A DNA stretch of 64,000 nucleotides, from positions 79,655-143,654 of the forward strand of contig NZ_JAAXLK010000004.1 in NCBI RefSeq assembly GCF_012641185.1, given 5' to 3'. This document shows positions 16,919 through 26,105 of this stretch, in pieces. The first letter of the stretch is position 1. Every line of letters starts with the position of its first letter. The DNA comes from Levilactobacillus tujiorum. Its GTDB lineage: Bacteria; Bacillota; Bacilli; Lactobacillales; Lactobacillaceae. Below the pieces are notes generated by a model. That model saw nothing but the letters and a program-made list of their open reading frames with translations. It ran no database searches and was not told the DNA's origin. A program made the translations under genes and the position numbers.

Positions 16919-19531
16919 ATGGGGAAAAGACTATGGTTAGCAATTCAGAAACGGATGACGTTGATTAAGAGCTTGTTTATGTTTTCCGTCTTGCTCTTTA
17001 TCATTCGTGAGGTGGGTCGCGTGGCCCATGAGGTTAGTGGTCAACAAGTGAGAACCGTGCTGGCGTCACTGAGCTGGGGGACCTTAGTGTTGCTACTAGT
17101 CGGTGGTTTTATTGCCGTCTTGCCGATGTTAATCTATGACTTCACCATAGTCGAATTTTTGCCGGGCGACTTTTCGCGGGGATACATCGTCCGTAGTGGT
17201 TGGGTGACCAATACCTTCACCAACTTGATGGGGATGGGGGGCTTACTAGGTGCCAGTCTCCGGGCTAATTTTTACTCGCAGTCGGCGACTAAAAAGCAGG
17301 TAGTCTATGCAATTTCTAAGATTGCCCTGTTCTTACTTGCGGGGCTGTCTCTGTCCTGTTGGGTCGCCTTGATCTTGCTGTTTGGCTTTGACGTGGGCCG
17401 ACCCTATCAGGGCTACTGGCTATGGCTATTGGGTGGGGGGCTCTACTTCCCCGGGCTCTTCCTCTTCACGCGGTTAAATGACAGCGCGTTCTTTAAGGAC
17501 CTCACGTGGTCGCGAGAATTACGCTTGATCATTGGGTCGAGCTTGGAATGGGGCGGCTGTGCCCTCTTCTTCCTCCTAATTGGTTGGGCCTTACGCCTAC
17601 AGTTGGATTTGGCGGCCGTTTTCCCGATGTTCGTGGTTGCTTCCGTAGCTGGTGTGGTTTCCATGATTCCTGGTGGTCTGGGTAGTTTTGATGTCTTCAT
17701 GATCCTGGGATTAGGCATGTTGGGCGTCAGTCGCGCTGATGCGGCGGGGTGGCTGCTCCTGTACCGCCTGTTCTATTACTTGGTGCCGTTTGGTGTTGGG
17801 GTCGGGTTATTCTTCCACGACGCCGGTCGACGCTTGAACCGGTTCTTAAATGGTTTGCCAGTGGCCGCGTTACGCCGGAGTGCCCACCTGTTTGTTACGA
17901 CCTTCATGTATTTTTCAGGCGTGATGATGCTACTGTACGCCACGATTCCGGATGTCGTCTTAACCAATCATCTCTATATTCGATTAGTCCCCTACATGTT
18001 TTACTTTCTCGATCAAGTGTCTAATATCATTGTGGCCTTTCTCTTAATTGGCTTGGCTCGCGGTATTGGTGCCCGGGTGAAACGCGCCTTCTGGCCAACG
18101 TTGGTTGTACTGGCGATTGCGATCGGTAACACGCTGTGGCGGGAAAATTTTCCTGGTGGATTAGCCGTCTTGCTCGGGTTAGTATTAGCTTGCTTGTTGT
18201 TTGCGCGCCCCGAGCTTTATCGGGAAGGCTTTCACTACTCGTGGGGCGGCCTGCTCATTGACGGTAGTATTTACGTGGGGACCTTCCTCTTGTACACCGT
18301 CTTAGGCCTGTCGACCTTTAGTGGCAGTCATCACCGGCCGTGGTTGCCGCAGAGTTGGCTGTTGCCGTCAACTCAGGTATGGCTAAATGGCCTGGGCGGG
18401 TTACTGGTCGCATTGCTGATTCTCGTGGGGATTTATCGGTATTTGGCTCGGTCACGGTCAGCTTGGCTGCAACAGCCCTTTGACGCCGAGCGGGTGCGCG
18501 CCTTAATTCGCCAATTCGGTGGCAATGAGATTAGCCACTTGGCCTTCTTGCGCGATAAGCAATTGTACTTCTACCAGGAAGATGGCGCGGACCAACTCCT
18601 CTTGTTGTACCGCCAGCGCGCAGATAAGTTGTTAGTTATGGGGGAACCGATTGGCAATCAAACCAAGCTAGGGCCGGCCCTTAAGCAATTCATGCAGGAG
18701 GCCGATCTCGCTGGCTTACGGCCCGTCTTCTATGAAATCAGTGAAAACTTGACGTTGCGGTTACACGAGATGGGATTTGACTTTATTAAAGTTGGTGAGG
18801 AAGGTCACGTTGATTTAGCCACGTTCAGCTTAGCTGGTCGCGCGCACAAAGGAGAACGGGCGCTAGTGAATAAGTTCCGGCGGGAAGGGTACACCTGTGA
18901 GATTCTACAACCGCCGCTGAACGATGAAGACTTTGCGGCATTGCAGGAGATTTCAGCGTCGTGGCTAGGAGATCAGACTGAGAAGGGCTTCTCGATGGGC
19001 TTCTTTGATCGTGCCTACCTCGATGAGGCGCCAATTGCGGTGATGAAGAATGCGACTGGAGAAATTGTCGCGTTCGCCAATTTGATGCCCACGGGGGATC
19101 GGAAGATGACGTCGATTGACCTGATGCGTGAACGGCACGACGCCCCATCAGGCATCATGGATGGCCTCTTCGTCTACCTGTTTGAGCTTTGCCGTGACCA
19201 GGGATATCGGGGGTTCAATCTGGGGATGGCGCCGTTGGCCAACGTGGGTGTGTCTAATTTTAGCTTTATTGAAGAGCGGGCAGCCCACCTCATCTACCAG
19301 TATGGGTCCAGCGTCTATAGTTTCCAGGGGCTGCGGGCGTATAAGGAGAAATACGTCACAACTTGGCAGCCTAAATACCTGGCTTATCGACGGCGGGCGT
19401 CATTGATCTTTACGATGCTACAGTTGATGTTCGTGATTAATCGCCCAGCTATGGCTCCGAAGACGCGGTTGGTGCCGCGGTGGTTGGACCGCTGGTTAAC
19501 CGACGAGATCAACTGGCAGAATCGCCGGTGA
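16919..19531 (+). CDS. mprF: Phosphatidylglycerol lysyltransferase/flippase MprF
   Basis: 870 aa, normal length. The N-terminal flippase region (UPF0104-like, helices to about residue 330) and further helices to about residue 525 precede a cytosolic GNAT-like DUF2156 synthase domain (about residues 530-860, containing SASWLGDQTEKGFSMGFFD and GFNLGMAPLANVG). MprF transfers lysine (or another amino acid) from tRNA to phosphatidylglycerol and exposes it outside, giving resistance to cationic peptides. ATG 16919 follows a GGGGGG ribosome site; earlier in-frame ATGs lack one. Amino-acid specificity is not readable. Confidence 0.93.
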   Translation: MGKRLWLAIQKRMTLIKSLFMFSVLLFIIREVGRVAHEVSGQQVRTVLASLSWGTLVLLLVGGFIAVLPMLIYDFTIVEFLPGDFSRGYIVRSGWVTNTFTNLMGMGGLLGASLRANFYSQSATKKQVVYAISKIALFLLAGLSLSCWVALILLFGFDVGRPYQGYWLWLLGGGLYFPGLFLFTRLNDSAFFKDLTWSRELRLIIGSSLEWGGCALFFLLIGWALRLQLDLAAVFPMFVVASVAGVVSMIPGGLGSFDVFMILGLGMLGVSRADAAGWLLLYRLFYYLVPFGVGVGLFFHDAGRRLNRFLNGLPVAALRRSAHLFVTTFMYFSGVMMLLYATIPDVVLTNHLYIRLVPYMFYFLDQVSNIIVAFLLIGLARGIGARVKRAFWPTLVVLAIAIGNTLWRENFPGGLAVLLGLVLACLLFARPELYREGFHYSWGGLLIDGSIYVGTFLLYTVLGLSTFSGSHHRPWLPQSWLLPSTQVWLNGLGGLLVALLILVGIYRYLARSRSAWLQQPFDAERVRALIRQFGGNEISHLAFLRDKQLYFYQEDGADQLLLLYRQRADKLLVMGEPIGNQTKLGPALKQFMQEADLAGLRPVFYEISENLTLRLHEMGFDFIKVGEEGHVDLATFSLAGRAHKGERALVNKFRREGYTCEILQPPLNDEDFAALQEISASWLGDQTEKGFSMGFFDRAYLDEAPIAVMKNATGEIVAFANLMPTGDRKMTSIDLMRERHDAPSGIMDGLFVYLFELCRDQGYRGFNLGMAPLANVGVSNFSFIEERAAHLIYQYGSSVYSFQGLRAYKEKYVTTWQPKYLAYRRRASLIFTMLQLMFVINRPAMAPKTRLVPRWLDRWLTDEINWQNRR

Positions 19532-19548
19532 GCCGAGAAACTTAGGGT

Positions 19549-19580
19549 CAAAAAAAACGAGCAGTTACGCTCGCTTGCTA
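19549..19580 (-). terminator. Minus-strand terminator
   Basis: On the minus strand, CGAGC, GTAACT loop, GCTCG is followed by seven to eight T. It would end leftward transcripts from the LOG gene after they pass repeat copy B. The plus strand has no T run here. Confidence 0.7.
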
Positions 19581-19639
19581 CAATGTTTTTATGATTTTGG
19601 TGGCATGGCACAGATAAAACTTCCTGTTGTGTTTAAGCA

Positions 19640-20110
19640 AAGACAGACTGCGTGATCGTTGCCTTACCGTTCGCCAAATTTAGGCTGGAACGCTGTGGGT
19701 AGGACGGTCAGAGCCTAAGAGCGGTCTCTGACCTCGCTTTGAGCCGCAGAGCACGTCTCAAAGGCGCCATTTACCAAGTTGAACCACTTGGTAAATCCCA
19801 CGACTGAGCCTAAATTTGACTCACTCACGGCGGAATGGTCTAGGTTGCTTCAAGTACAACGATCCCATTACGCCTTAAAACTAAATATTGAGGTGGATCA
19901 CTGATACAACCAGAGGAGGTCAATGATGGAGGTAGCTGTGTCGACGCTGTTGACCGAGGTTCCTCACTCGGTTTACAGCGTGGGACGTGTTGGGAGACTG
20001 GCGGTTTTAGTCAGGCTCCCAACCGAGCCGGAGGGCCGCTTCTCAGACCGCAGGCGATCCCCACAGCAGCCGGAATCGTTGGCAGCCGCAGGTAGGCTAA
20101 AGCTATTGCT
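19640..20110 (+). repeat. Structured intergenic element, copy B (type I, forward)
   Basis: Domain 1 (19675-19818) is closed by CAAATTTAGGCT/AGCCTAAATTTG and contains GGTCAGAG/CTCTGACC, CTTTGAG/CTCAAAG and TTTACCAAG/CTTGGTAAA. Domain 2 (19911-20091) contains TTGACCGAG/CTCGGTTTA and GTTGGGAG/CTCCCAAC. Both arms of most helices differ from copy A while pairing is kept. The terminal inverted repeats are worn and the outer limits approximate. It lies between the convergent genes mprF and LOG, and the LOG stop codon is only about 25 bp from its end. Confidence 0.82.
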
Positions 20111-20135
20111 TTGGTCAATTGAATTAGAGTATCAG

Positions 20136-20714
20136 CTAGTTGGTATACTTGTAAGGTAGTTGATGGTGGAAGGTGTCGAAGCCGGCGAAGATCTCGTCAA
20201 TTGAGGAAGCATTGATGAAAAGATCCATGTTTTCTTGGGGTGCAAACCCTTGATCACAGCATTTTTGCATCATCGCAACTAACTCATCGAAGTAGTGATT
20301 GATGTTGAATAAGGCAATTGGCTTTTGATGAACGTTGATCTGGCTCCAAGAGAGCATCGTCGTGAATTCTTCGAACGTGCCAAACCCACCAGGTAAGACA
20401 ATGAAGGCATCTGACTGACGGAGCATTTCGTCCTTGCGTTCGTCCATGGTACTGGTCTCAAGCAGGGTGGTGACGTTGGTCTCGGCTAACCCCATCTCAC
20501 TTAGAAAGGTGGGGATGATGCCAATAACCTCGCCACCGGCCGCCATGGTTGATTCAGCAATGGCGCCCATCAAGCCTTCTTTGCCACCACCGTAAACCAC
20601 TGGGTGATGGTTGGCCGCAAGGTATTGGCCCAACGTGTTGGTTTGTTTGAGAAAGTCTGGATCATAGCCGTGATTGGAACCGCAGAAGACACAGACGTTT
20701 TTGATTTTTGGCAT
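20136..20714 (-). CDS. LOG family (cytokinin riboside 5'-monophosphate phosphoribohydrolase-like) protein
   Basis: 192 aa Rossmann-fold protein. VCVFCGSNHG at the N terminus, VVYGGGKEGLMGAIA near residue 39 and the family signature PGGFGTFEEFTTMLSW near residue 108 identify LOG proteins. These cleave nucleoside 5'-monophosphates to free base plus ribose phosphate; many were once called lysine decarboxylases. The physiological substrate in lactobacilli is unclear. The minus-strand ATG is preceded by CAGGGGGTCAATTCTT, and a TATAAT box lies near 20779-20784. Confidence 0.9.
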   Translation of the reverse strand: MPKIKNVCVFCGSNHGYDPDFLKQTNTLGQYLAANHHPVVYGGGKEGLMGAIAESTMAAGGEVIGIIPTFLSEMGLAETNVTTLLETSTMDERKDEMLRQSDAFIVLPGGFGTFEEFTTMLSWSQINVHQKPIALFNINHYFDELVAMMQKCCDQGFAPQENMDLFINASSIDEIFAGFDTFHHQLPYKYTN

Positions 20715-20853
20715 AAGAATTGACCCCCTGAATTTAGACCGTTACGTGGCTTAAAACCAAAGCGTAACTTACAATTTATTATATCGCAAAATACTCAGGG
20801 GTGGCTAAGTTTCTTGGTGATGATGGGGCTTTGGATCGGAAAGGGTGAGGGGT

Positions 20854-21756
20854 ATGGCAATTGAAAAAATCGTTATCGCTGGCGGTGGCACAATGGGGAG
20901 TCAAATCGCCTTCCAAATTGCGTTTAGCGGCTTATATGTCACCATCTATGACGTCAGTCCGGCGGCTAGCGCTGCGGCAAAGCGCCGGGTGATGACGTGG
21001 GATCGGACCTATATGCGGGAACGCAAGGCAACGCCAGCCGTCATTAAAGCGGCGAATGACCACCTGCGTTATGCCACGGACTTGGAAACGGCCGTGGAAG
21101 ATGCTGATTTGGTGATTGAGACCATCCCGGAAGTGGTCGCAGTCAAGAATGAATTCTATGCGTCGCTGGCGAAGGTGGCACCAGACAAGACTATCTTTGC
21201 GACGAGTACGTCAACAATGGTGCCTAGTCAGTTTTCCGCTATCACGGGCCGACCGGGGAAGTTTCTGGCCCTCCACTTCACCAATCACGTTTGGGCCAAT
21301 CATTTAGCTGAAATTATGGGGCATCCGGGGACTGATCCAGCTGTATTTCAGGAGGTCGTCACGTTTGTCCGGCAGATCGGGCTGATTCCCATCCAATTGG
21401 AGAAGGAACATCCCGCTTATATTCTGAACGCGATGCTAGATTCCTTTCTGAGCACAGCGTTAATGCTGTGGGTCGAAGGTGTTGCGGATTTTGAAACGAT
21501 TGATCGGACCTGGATGATGGCAACGGATGCGGTTAGAGGTCCGTTTGCCGTGCTGGATGAGATTGGATTACAAACGGCTTATCAGCTCATGCTGGGGGCC
21601 AGTGCTGAGCCTGGTCGAGAAGGTTTGGTGATGGTTGCGCACCGGATTAAAGTGGACCTGATCGATCAACATCGGTTGGGACAGGAGACGGGAGCTGGCT
21701 TCTATCAGTATCCCCATCCCGCCTATCAACGAGAAGGATTCTTGCAAGGCAAGTAA
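20854..21756 (+). CDS. 3-hydroxyacyl-CoA dehydrogenase family protein
   Basis: 300 aa. NAD-binding GxGxxG (VIAGGGTMGSQIAFQIAFSG, residues 7-26), IETIPEVVAVKNEFYASLA near residue 89, catalytic-type LHFTNHVW near residue 140 and a C-terminal domain (GPFAVLDEIGLQ) match the HAD/hydroxybutyryl-CoA dehydrogenase family. No other beta-oxidation gene is nearby, so the substrate may be a non-CoA hydroxy acid. ATG 20854 follows AGGGTGAGGGGT. It converges on nrdF with a shared terminator. Confidence 0.87.
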   Translation: MAIEKIVIAGGGTMGSQIAFQIAFSGLYVTIYDVSPAASAAAKRRVMTWDRTYMRERKATPAVIKAANDHLRYATDLETAVEDADLVIETIPEVVAVKNEFYASLAKVAPDKTIFATSTSTMVPSQFSAITGRPGKFLALHFTNHVWANHLAEIMGHPGTDPAVFQEVVTFVRQIGLIPIQLEKEHPAYILNAMLDSFLSTALMLWVEGVADFETIDRTWMMATDAVRGPFAVLDEIGLQTAYQLMLGASAEPGREGLVMVAHRIKVDLIDQHRLGQETGAGFYQYPHPAYQREGFLQGK

Positions 21757-21771
21757 CCGACCCAGCAGTTA

Positions 21772-21824
21772 TAAAAATGGCAGTTAGCGGAAATCATCGT
21801 CGATTTCGGCTAGCTGCCATTTTA
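21772..21824. terminator. Bidirectional terminator between the dehydrogenase gene and nrdF
   Basis: AAAATGGCAGTTAGC...GCTAGCTGCCATTTT; A-rich on the left and T-rich on the right, so it can serve both converging units. Confidence 0.88.
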
Positions 21825-21828
21825 GAAT

Positions 21829-22824
21829 TTACTTACTAGGATCTTCTGGATCGTCGGGTTCACCGATAGTGTAATCACTGTCGTTCATGGCTTCAACGTT
21901 ACCTAAGAGGTAACCATTCCCAACTTGGGAGAAGAAGTCGTGGTTGGCGGTTGACGTGGAAATCCCGTTCATCACGATCGGGTTCACGTCCTCGGCAGTA
22001 TCGGGGAAGAGGGGATCTTGGCCCAAGTTCATGAGGGCTTTGTTAGCATTGTAGCGGATAAAGGTCAGAACTTGTTCCGTCCAGCCCACTTGATCGTACA
22101 ACGTGTGGGTGTATTTTTCTTCGTTAGCGTAAAGCTTGTAGAGAAAATCGTACATCCAGTCCTTCATTTGTTGTTGTTCATTGTCGGTTAATTCCTTCAT
22201 TCCTAGCTGGAACTTGTAACCGATGTAGGTACCGTGAACGGATTCGTCCCGCAGAATCAATTTGATGATTTCGGCGACGTTGGCTAACTTATTGTGGCCC
22301 AAGTAATAGAGTGGGGTGAAGAAGCCAGAATAGAACAGGAAGGTTTCCAAGAAGACACTGGAAATCTTCTTTTTCAAAGGATGTTCATCGTCATGATAGA
22401 GATCATAGATGCGCTTGGTCTTATTCTGCAAGAATTCTTCGGAATCGCTCCATTTGAAAATTTCATCAATTTCATCGGGCGTGTTTAGCGTGGAGAAAAT
22501 GGTGGAATAACTCTTGGCGTGAACGGATTCCATGAACTGGATGTTGTTCAGCACCGCCGTTTCATGTGGCGTACGGACATCTCTGCGCAGAGCAGCCATC
22601 CCGTCTTGGGACTGGAGCGTATCCAGCAGGGTTAGGCCGCCAAAAACGTGCCCCACGACCCACTGGTGGTCAGTGTCCAAGGTCCGCCAGTCGTCTAAGT
22701 CATTTGAGACAGGGATTCGCGTATCCAGCCAAAATTGTTCGGTTAATTTTTCCCAAGTTGCCTTGTCAATTTCATCAGAAACCGCGTTCCAGTTAATTGC
22801 ATTATAATTTTCAGTTCTTGCCAT
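21829..22824 (-). CDS. nrdF: Class Ib ribonucleotide reductase beta subunit NrdF
   Basis: 331 aa ferritin-like radical protein that carries the dinuclear metal site and tyrosyl radical needed by NrdE. Metal-ligand segments include SVHAKSYSTIFSTL (about residue 100) and LILRDESVHGTYIGYKF (about residue 190). The start is ATG 22824 (MARTENYNAINWN) with AAGGAGTGG upstream; the frame is open further but lacks a ribosome site. It is separated from nrdE by about 680 bp containing repeat copy C, unusual for subunits made in fixed ratio. Confidence 0.95.
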   Translation of the reverse strand: MARTENYNAINWNAVSDEIDKATWEKLTEQFWLDTRIPVSNDLDDWRTLDTDHQWVVGHVFGGLTLLDTLQSQDGMAALRRDVRTPHETAVLNNIQFMESVHAKSYSTIFSTLNTPDEIDEIFKWSDSEEFLQNKTKRIYDLYHDDEHPLKKKISSVFLETFLFYSGFFTPLYYLGHNKLANVAEIIKLILRDESVHGTYIGYKFQLGMKELTDNEQQQMKDWMYDFLYKLYANEEKYTHTLYDQVGWTEQVLTFIRYNANKALMNLGQDPLFPDTAEDVNPIVMNGISTSTANHDFFSQVGNGYLLGNVEAMNDSDYTIGEPDDPEDPSK

Positions 22825-22955
22825 TACAGCCACTCCTTTATCGCTTGCCAACCAGCACGTTGGGTCAAGCTTACCATATTTTGACGAGTGAAGCGTGAAC
22901 AAAAAGCGGCAGAATTCGCTTAGATCAGGCGAGACTTACCACTTTTTGCGGATTG

Positions 22956-23476
22956 TTAAAGATTGAAAGAAAATCGTTGTCAAAGCCTGAACAGTGAGTA
23001 AACCAGTCACCTGCGGCTGGCAGAAATTCCGCCTGCTGTGGGGAACGCCTGCGGCCTGAGAAGCGGTCCTCCGGCTCGGTTCGAAGCCCGGAAGAGCACC
23101 GGTCTCCAAGCACGTCCCACGCTGTAAGCCGAAAATCGGCTAACACCGTTGTCACAGCTGGCTCCATCTCTGCCTTCCTCCGGTTAAGTTAGTTGTGGAA
23201 TAGTAAATTAGTTAAAAATGATGTGTTCGTATTCAAACAGTATAGCTGACAACCTGCACGTAGCCGTGAGTGAGTCAAATTTGAGCTCAGCCGTGGGATT
23301 TACCAAGTGGTTCTCTTGGTAAATGGCGCCTTTGAGACGTGATCTGCGGCTCAAAGCGAGGCTGGAGACCGATCTATGGCTCCAGCCGTCCTCCCCACAG
23401 CGTTCCAGCTCAAATTTGACGAACGGAAGGCGGCCCAGTCCTATCCACGTTGGCTATGGTTCTTTCAATCTTCAGA
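22956..23476 (-). repeat. Structured intergenic element, copy C (type I, reverse)
   Basis: It fills the nrdE-nrdF gap. Termini carry a perfect 13-bp inverted repeat, AAGATTGAAAGAA (22959-22971) and its complement (23461-23473). Domain 2 is at 23010-23183. Domain 1 (23276-23418) is closed by CAAATTTGAGCT/AGCTCAAATTTG, with GGCTGGAG/CTCCAGCC, CTTTGAG/CTCAAAG and TTTACCAAG/CTTGGTAAA. In domain 2, GGCAGAGAT/ATTTCTGCC forms the basal stem. It is the best preserved type I copy. An 80-codon frame over its left half is judged non-coding. Confidence 0.87.
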
Positions 23477-23503
23477 TGATATTAACCAATGAGTTGAGAT
23501 CGA

Positions 23504-25678
23504 CTAGATGACACAGCTTTCACACTGGTTCGCACCGACCTCATTGTTGTCGTCCGTAAAGGTCCGAACATAGTAGATCGACTTGATCCCCTTACGGTAA
23601 GCGTAGTTGCGTAGAATACTGAGGTCCCGAGTGGTCATCTTGTCCGTGCGCCCATTCTTCCATTCATAGAGTCCGGCTGGAATCGTGGACCGCATGAATA
23701 GCGTTAAACTCATCCCTTGATCAACGTGCTTTTGCGCCGCGGCATAGACGTCGATAACCCGCCGCATGTCAGTATCGTAAGCCGACTTGTAGTAAGGCAT
23801 CGTATCGTTGTCGAGATAAGGTGCTGGGTAATAAATCTTCCCAATTTTCTTTTCTTGGCGTTCTTCAATCCGGTTGATGATGGGGTGGAGACTAGCCGTT
23901 GTATCGTTGATGTAAGAAATCGACCCGTTAGGTGCAACCGCCATCCGGTTTTGGTGATACAGGCCATCACGCATGACCGCCGTCTTGAGTTCGGCCCAAT
24001 CTGCGGGAGTTGGTAGCCAGACGTCCTTGAAGAGGGCTTGTACCTTCGCTGAATTAGGACGCCAGTCGTGTTCGGTGTAGCGATCGAAGTAGCTTCCGTC
24101 AGCGTAGGTACTCTTTTCAAAATTGTGGAAGGTCTCGTGCCGTTCCTTAGCAATTTCGTTGGAGGCCTTCAGGGTCCAATAGTTGAGTAACATGAAGTAA
24201 ACACTGGTGAAGTCGATACTGTCTTTAGACCCGTACATCATGTGGTTCTTGGCAAAGTAGCTGTGCAACCCCATCGCTCCTAAACCAATGGTATGGGCGA
24301 GGCGGTTGCCTTTTTGAATAGAAGGAACGACATCAATATCCGAATGGTCCGTGACAAAGGTTAAGGCCCGCACCATCGTTTCGACGGAGTGACCAAAGTC
24401 TGGGGAAGTCATCAGATTAACGATGTTGGTTGACCCCAAGTTACAAGAAATATCCGTTCCTTTTTGGATGTATTCTTGGCGGTTGTTCACCGTGGAAGGC
24501 GTCTGTACTTGCATAATTTCTGAACATAAGTTGCTCATCACGATGCGGCCGTCAATTGGATTTTCACGATTAGCGGTGTCAATGTTTACAATGTAAGGGT
24601 AGCCGGATTCTTGTTGTAACTTGCCAATTTCCGTTTCCAATTCGCGGGCCTTGAGCTTCTTCTTACGAATATCGGGATTGGCAACTAAGTTATCGTATTC
24701 CGCAGTGATATCGACGTAAGCGAATGGTTTGCCGTAGATGCGTTCAACATCGTAAGGACTGAAGAGGTACATATCGGCGTCCTGTTCGCAAAGTTCGTAG
24801 AATTTATCCGGCACGGTAATCCCGAGTGAAAGGGTCTTGAGCCGGATCTTTTCGTCAGCATTTTCCTTCTTAGCGCCTAAGAAGGCGATAATATCAGGGT
24901 GGAACACACTTAGATAAACGACACCGGCACCTTGGCGTTGTCCCAATTGGTTAGAGTAGGAGAAACTGTCTTCTAGTAATTTCATGACGGGAACGACACC
25001 GGAAGCAGCGCCGTCAATGTGTTTGATCGGATCGCCTGCGCCCCGTAAGTTGGAGAGGCTGATCCCCACGCCACCACCGATTCGTGAGAGTTGAAGCGCT
25101 GAGTTGATGGTCCGGCCAATCGTGTTCATATCATCCGTGGATTGGATCAAGAAGCACGAGACCAGTTCACCACGCCGCGCACGGCCAGCGTTTAGAAAGC
25201 TAGGCGTAGCGGGCTGGTAACGCTGATGAATGATTTCATCGGCTAGATCGTGGGCCAAGGTCTGATCACCATCGCCGAAGTCCAACGCGTTCATTGCGAC
25301 CCGGTCGATAAAGTTCTCCAGGTAGTACTCATTGTCGTCGGTCTTTAAAGCATATTGCGCGTAGAACTTATAGGCAGCCATAAATGACTTGAAATGGAAG
25401 TCCTGGGACTTTAAAAAGGCGTACAGCTCCTCGATAAAGCTAAAGGGATATTGGTCAATGACCTTTTTTTCAACGTAGTTACCGGCAATTAGGTAATCGA
25501 AGCGTTCCCGTAACGAAGCAAATTGCTTGGTGTTGGGTTCAACGTTTTCTTTTAAGAAGGCCTGCAAGGCTTCCTGATCCTTATTCAATGGGATCTGCCC
25601 GTTAACGGGGATGTTGATCTCATTGTTTAAATCGTAGTACGTGACATTTCCTAAATCTTTTAAACTCATACTAGTCAT
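23504..25678 (-). CDS. nrdE: Class Ib ribonucleotide reductase alpha subunit NrdE
   Basis: 724 aa catalytic subunit that reduces ribonucleoside diphosphates. Active-site Cys in GELVSCFLIQSTDD (about residue 178), the NLCSEIMQ radical/proton motif (N-x-C-x-E, about residue 387) and the C-terminal ESCVI tail that accepts electrons from NrdH are present. It lacks an N-terminal ATP cone, as class Ib enzymes do. Start: ATG 25678 or ATG 25669 (MSLKDLG); the ribosome site GAAGGAAGAG suits the first slightly better. nrdI, normally next to it, is missing here. Confidence 0.94.
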   Translation of the reverse strand: MTSMSLKDLGNVTYYDLNNEINIPVNGQIPLNKDQEALQAFLKENVEPNTKQFASLRERFDYLIAGNYVEKKVIDQYPFSFIEELYAFLKSQDFHFKSFMAAYKFYAQYALKTDDNEYYLENFIDRVAMNALDFGDGDQTLAHDLADEIIHQRYQPATPSFLNAGRARRGELVSCFLIQSTDDMNTIGRTINSALQLSRIGGGVGISLSNLRGAGDPIKHIDGAASGVVPVMKLLEDSFSYSNQLGQRQGAGVVYLSVFHPDIIAFLGAKKENADEKIRLKTLSLGITVPDKFYELCEQDADMYLFSPYDVERIYGKPFAYVDITAEYDNLVANPDIRKKKLKARELETEIGKLQQESGYPYIVNIDTANRENPIDGRIVMSNLCSEIMQVQTPSTVNNRQEYIQKGTDISCNLGSTNIVNLMTSPDFGHSVETMVRALTFVTDHSDIDVVPSIQKGNRLAHTIGLGAMGLHSYFAKNHMMYGSKDSIDFTSVYFMLLNYWTLKASNEIAKERHETFHNFEKSTYADGSYFDRYTEHDWRPNSAKVQALFKDVWLPTPADWAELKTAVMRDGLYHQNRMAVAPNGSISYINDTTASLHPIINRIEERQEKKIGKIYYPAPYLDNDTMPYYKSAYDTDMRRVIDVYAAAQKHVDQGMSLTLFMRSTIPAGLYEWKNGRTDKMTTRDLSILRNYAYRKGIKSIYYVRTFTDDNNEVGANQCESCVI

Positions 25679-25737
25679 CTCTTCCTTCTTAAATTAGGGT
25701 GAATGGTTAAAAGTTAGTGACGTTATTTAGCCGATCA

Positions 25738-25787
25738 AATAAAAAATGGCGGCACCGTGAACAAACACGACGTCGCCAAGACGGGTT
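25738..25787 (-). terminator. Terminator-like hairpin between nrdH and nrdE
   Basis: On the minus strand TTGGCGAC...GTGCCGCCA is followed by six T. It would reduce read-through from nrdH into nrdE unless it acts as an attenuator. Confidence 0.6.
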
Positions 25788-25801
25788 TGTGCTAATGTTA
25801 T

Positions 25802-26029
25802 TTAGCCCGCAATCTTGGTCAATTGATCTGGCCGGAAACCGTAAAAAGCAGGCACACCAGGTGCTTCAACTACTGGTACGGCTTGAAAACCGTGGTTCTT
25901 GAGGTAGGTTACATATTCTGGATTTTGATTAATGTTCCGTTCTTCAAACTCCACGTTGTGTTCGCTAAGAAAACGCTTCGTCATCTTGCATTGCATGCAA
26001 TTGTTCTTTGAGTAAATTGTTACTTTCAT
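25802..26029 (-). CDS. nrdH: Glutaredoxin-like protein NrdH
   Basis: 75 aa. MKVTIYSKNNCMQCKMTKRF gives the CMQC redox centre (CxxC), and the C-terminal GFRPDQLTKI is the NrdH signature. It supplies electrons to NrdE. The start is ATG 26029 behind AAGGGAT; a GTG at 26038 is too close to that site. It is the first gene of the nrd cluster and lies behind paired NrdR-like boxes. Confidence 0.93.
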   Translation of the reverse strand: MKVTIYSKNNCMQCKMTKRFLSEHNVEFEERNINQNPEYVTYLKNHGFQAVPVVEAPGVPAFYGFRPDQLTKIAG

Positions 26030-26105
26030 TGTTGCCACATCCCTTAAATTTGAATATCAATGAGTTAAGTGTACACCAGATATAGAAAATAGCAATCAAA
26101 AAAAG

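Noticed and set aside
19923..20159. 78-codon frame in repeat copy B (MMEVAVSTLLTEVPHS...)
   Set aside because: Lies across domain 2 of the element; the equivalent frames in the other copies end at different places and do not keep the reading frame. Structure, not coding, explains the conservation.
22925..23167. 80-codon minus-strand frame in repeat copy C (MEPAVTTVLADF...)
   Set aside because: Same domain 2 sequence; copies A and E stop after about 22 codons and copy D has indels.
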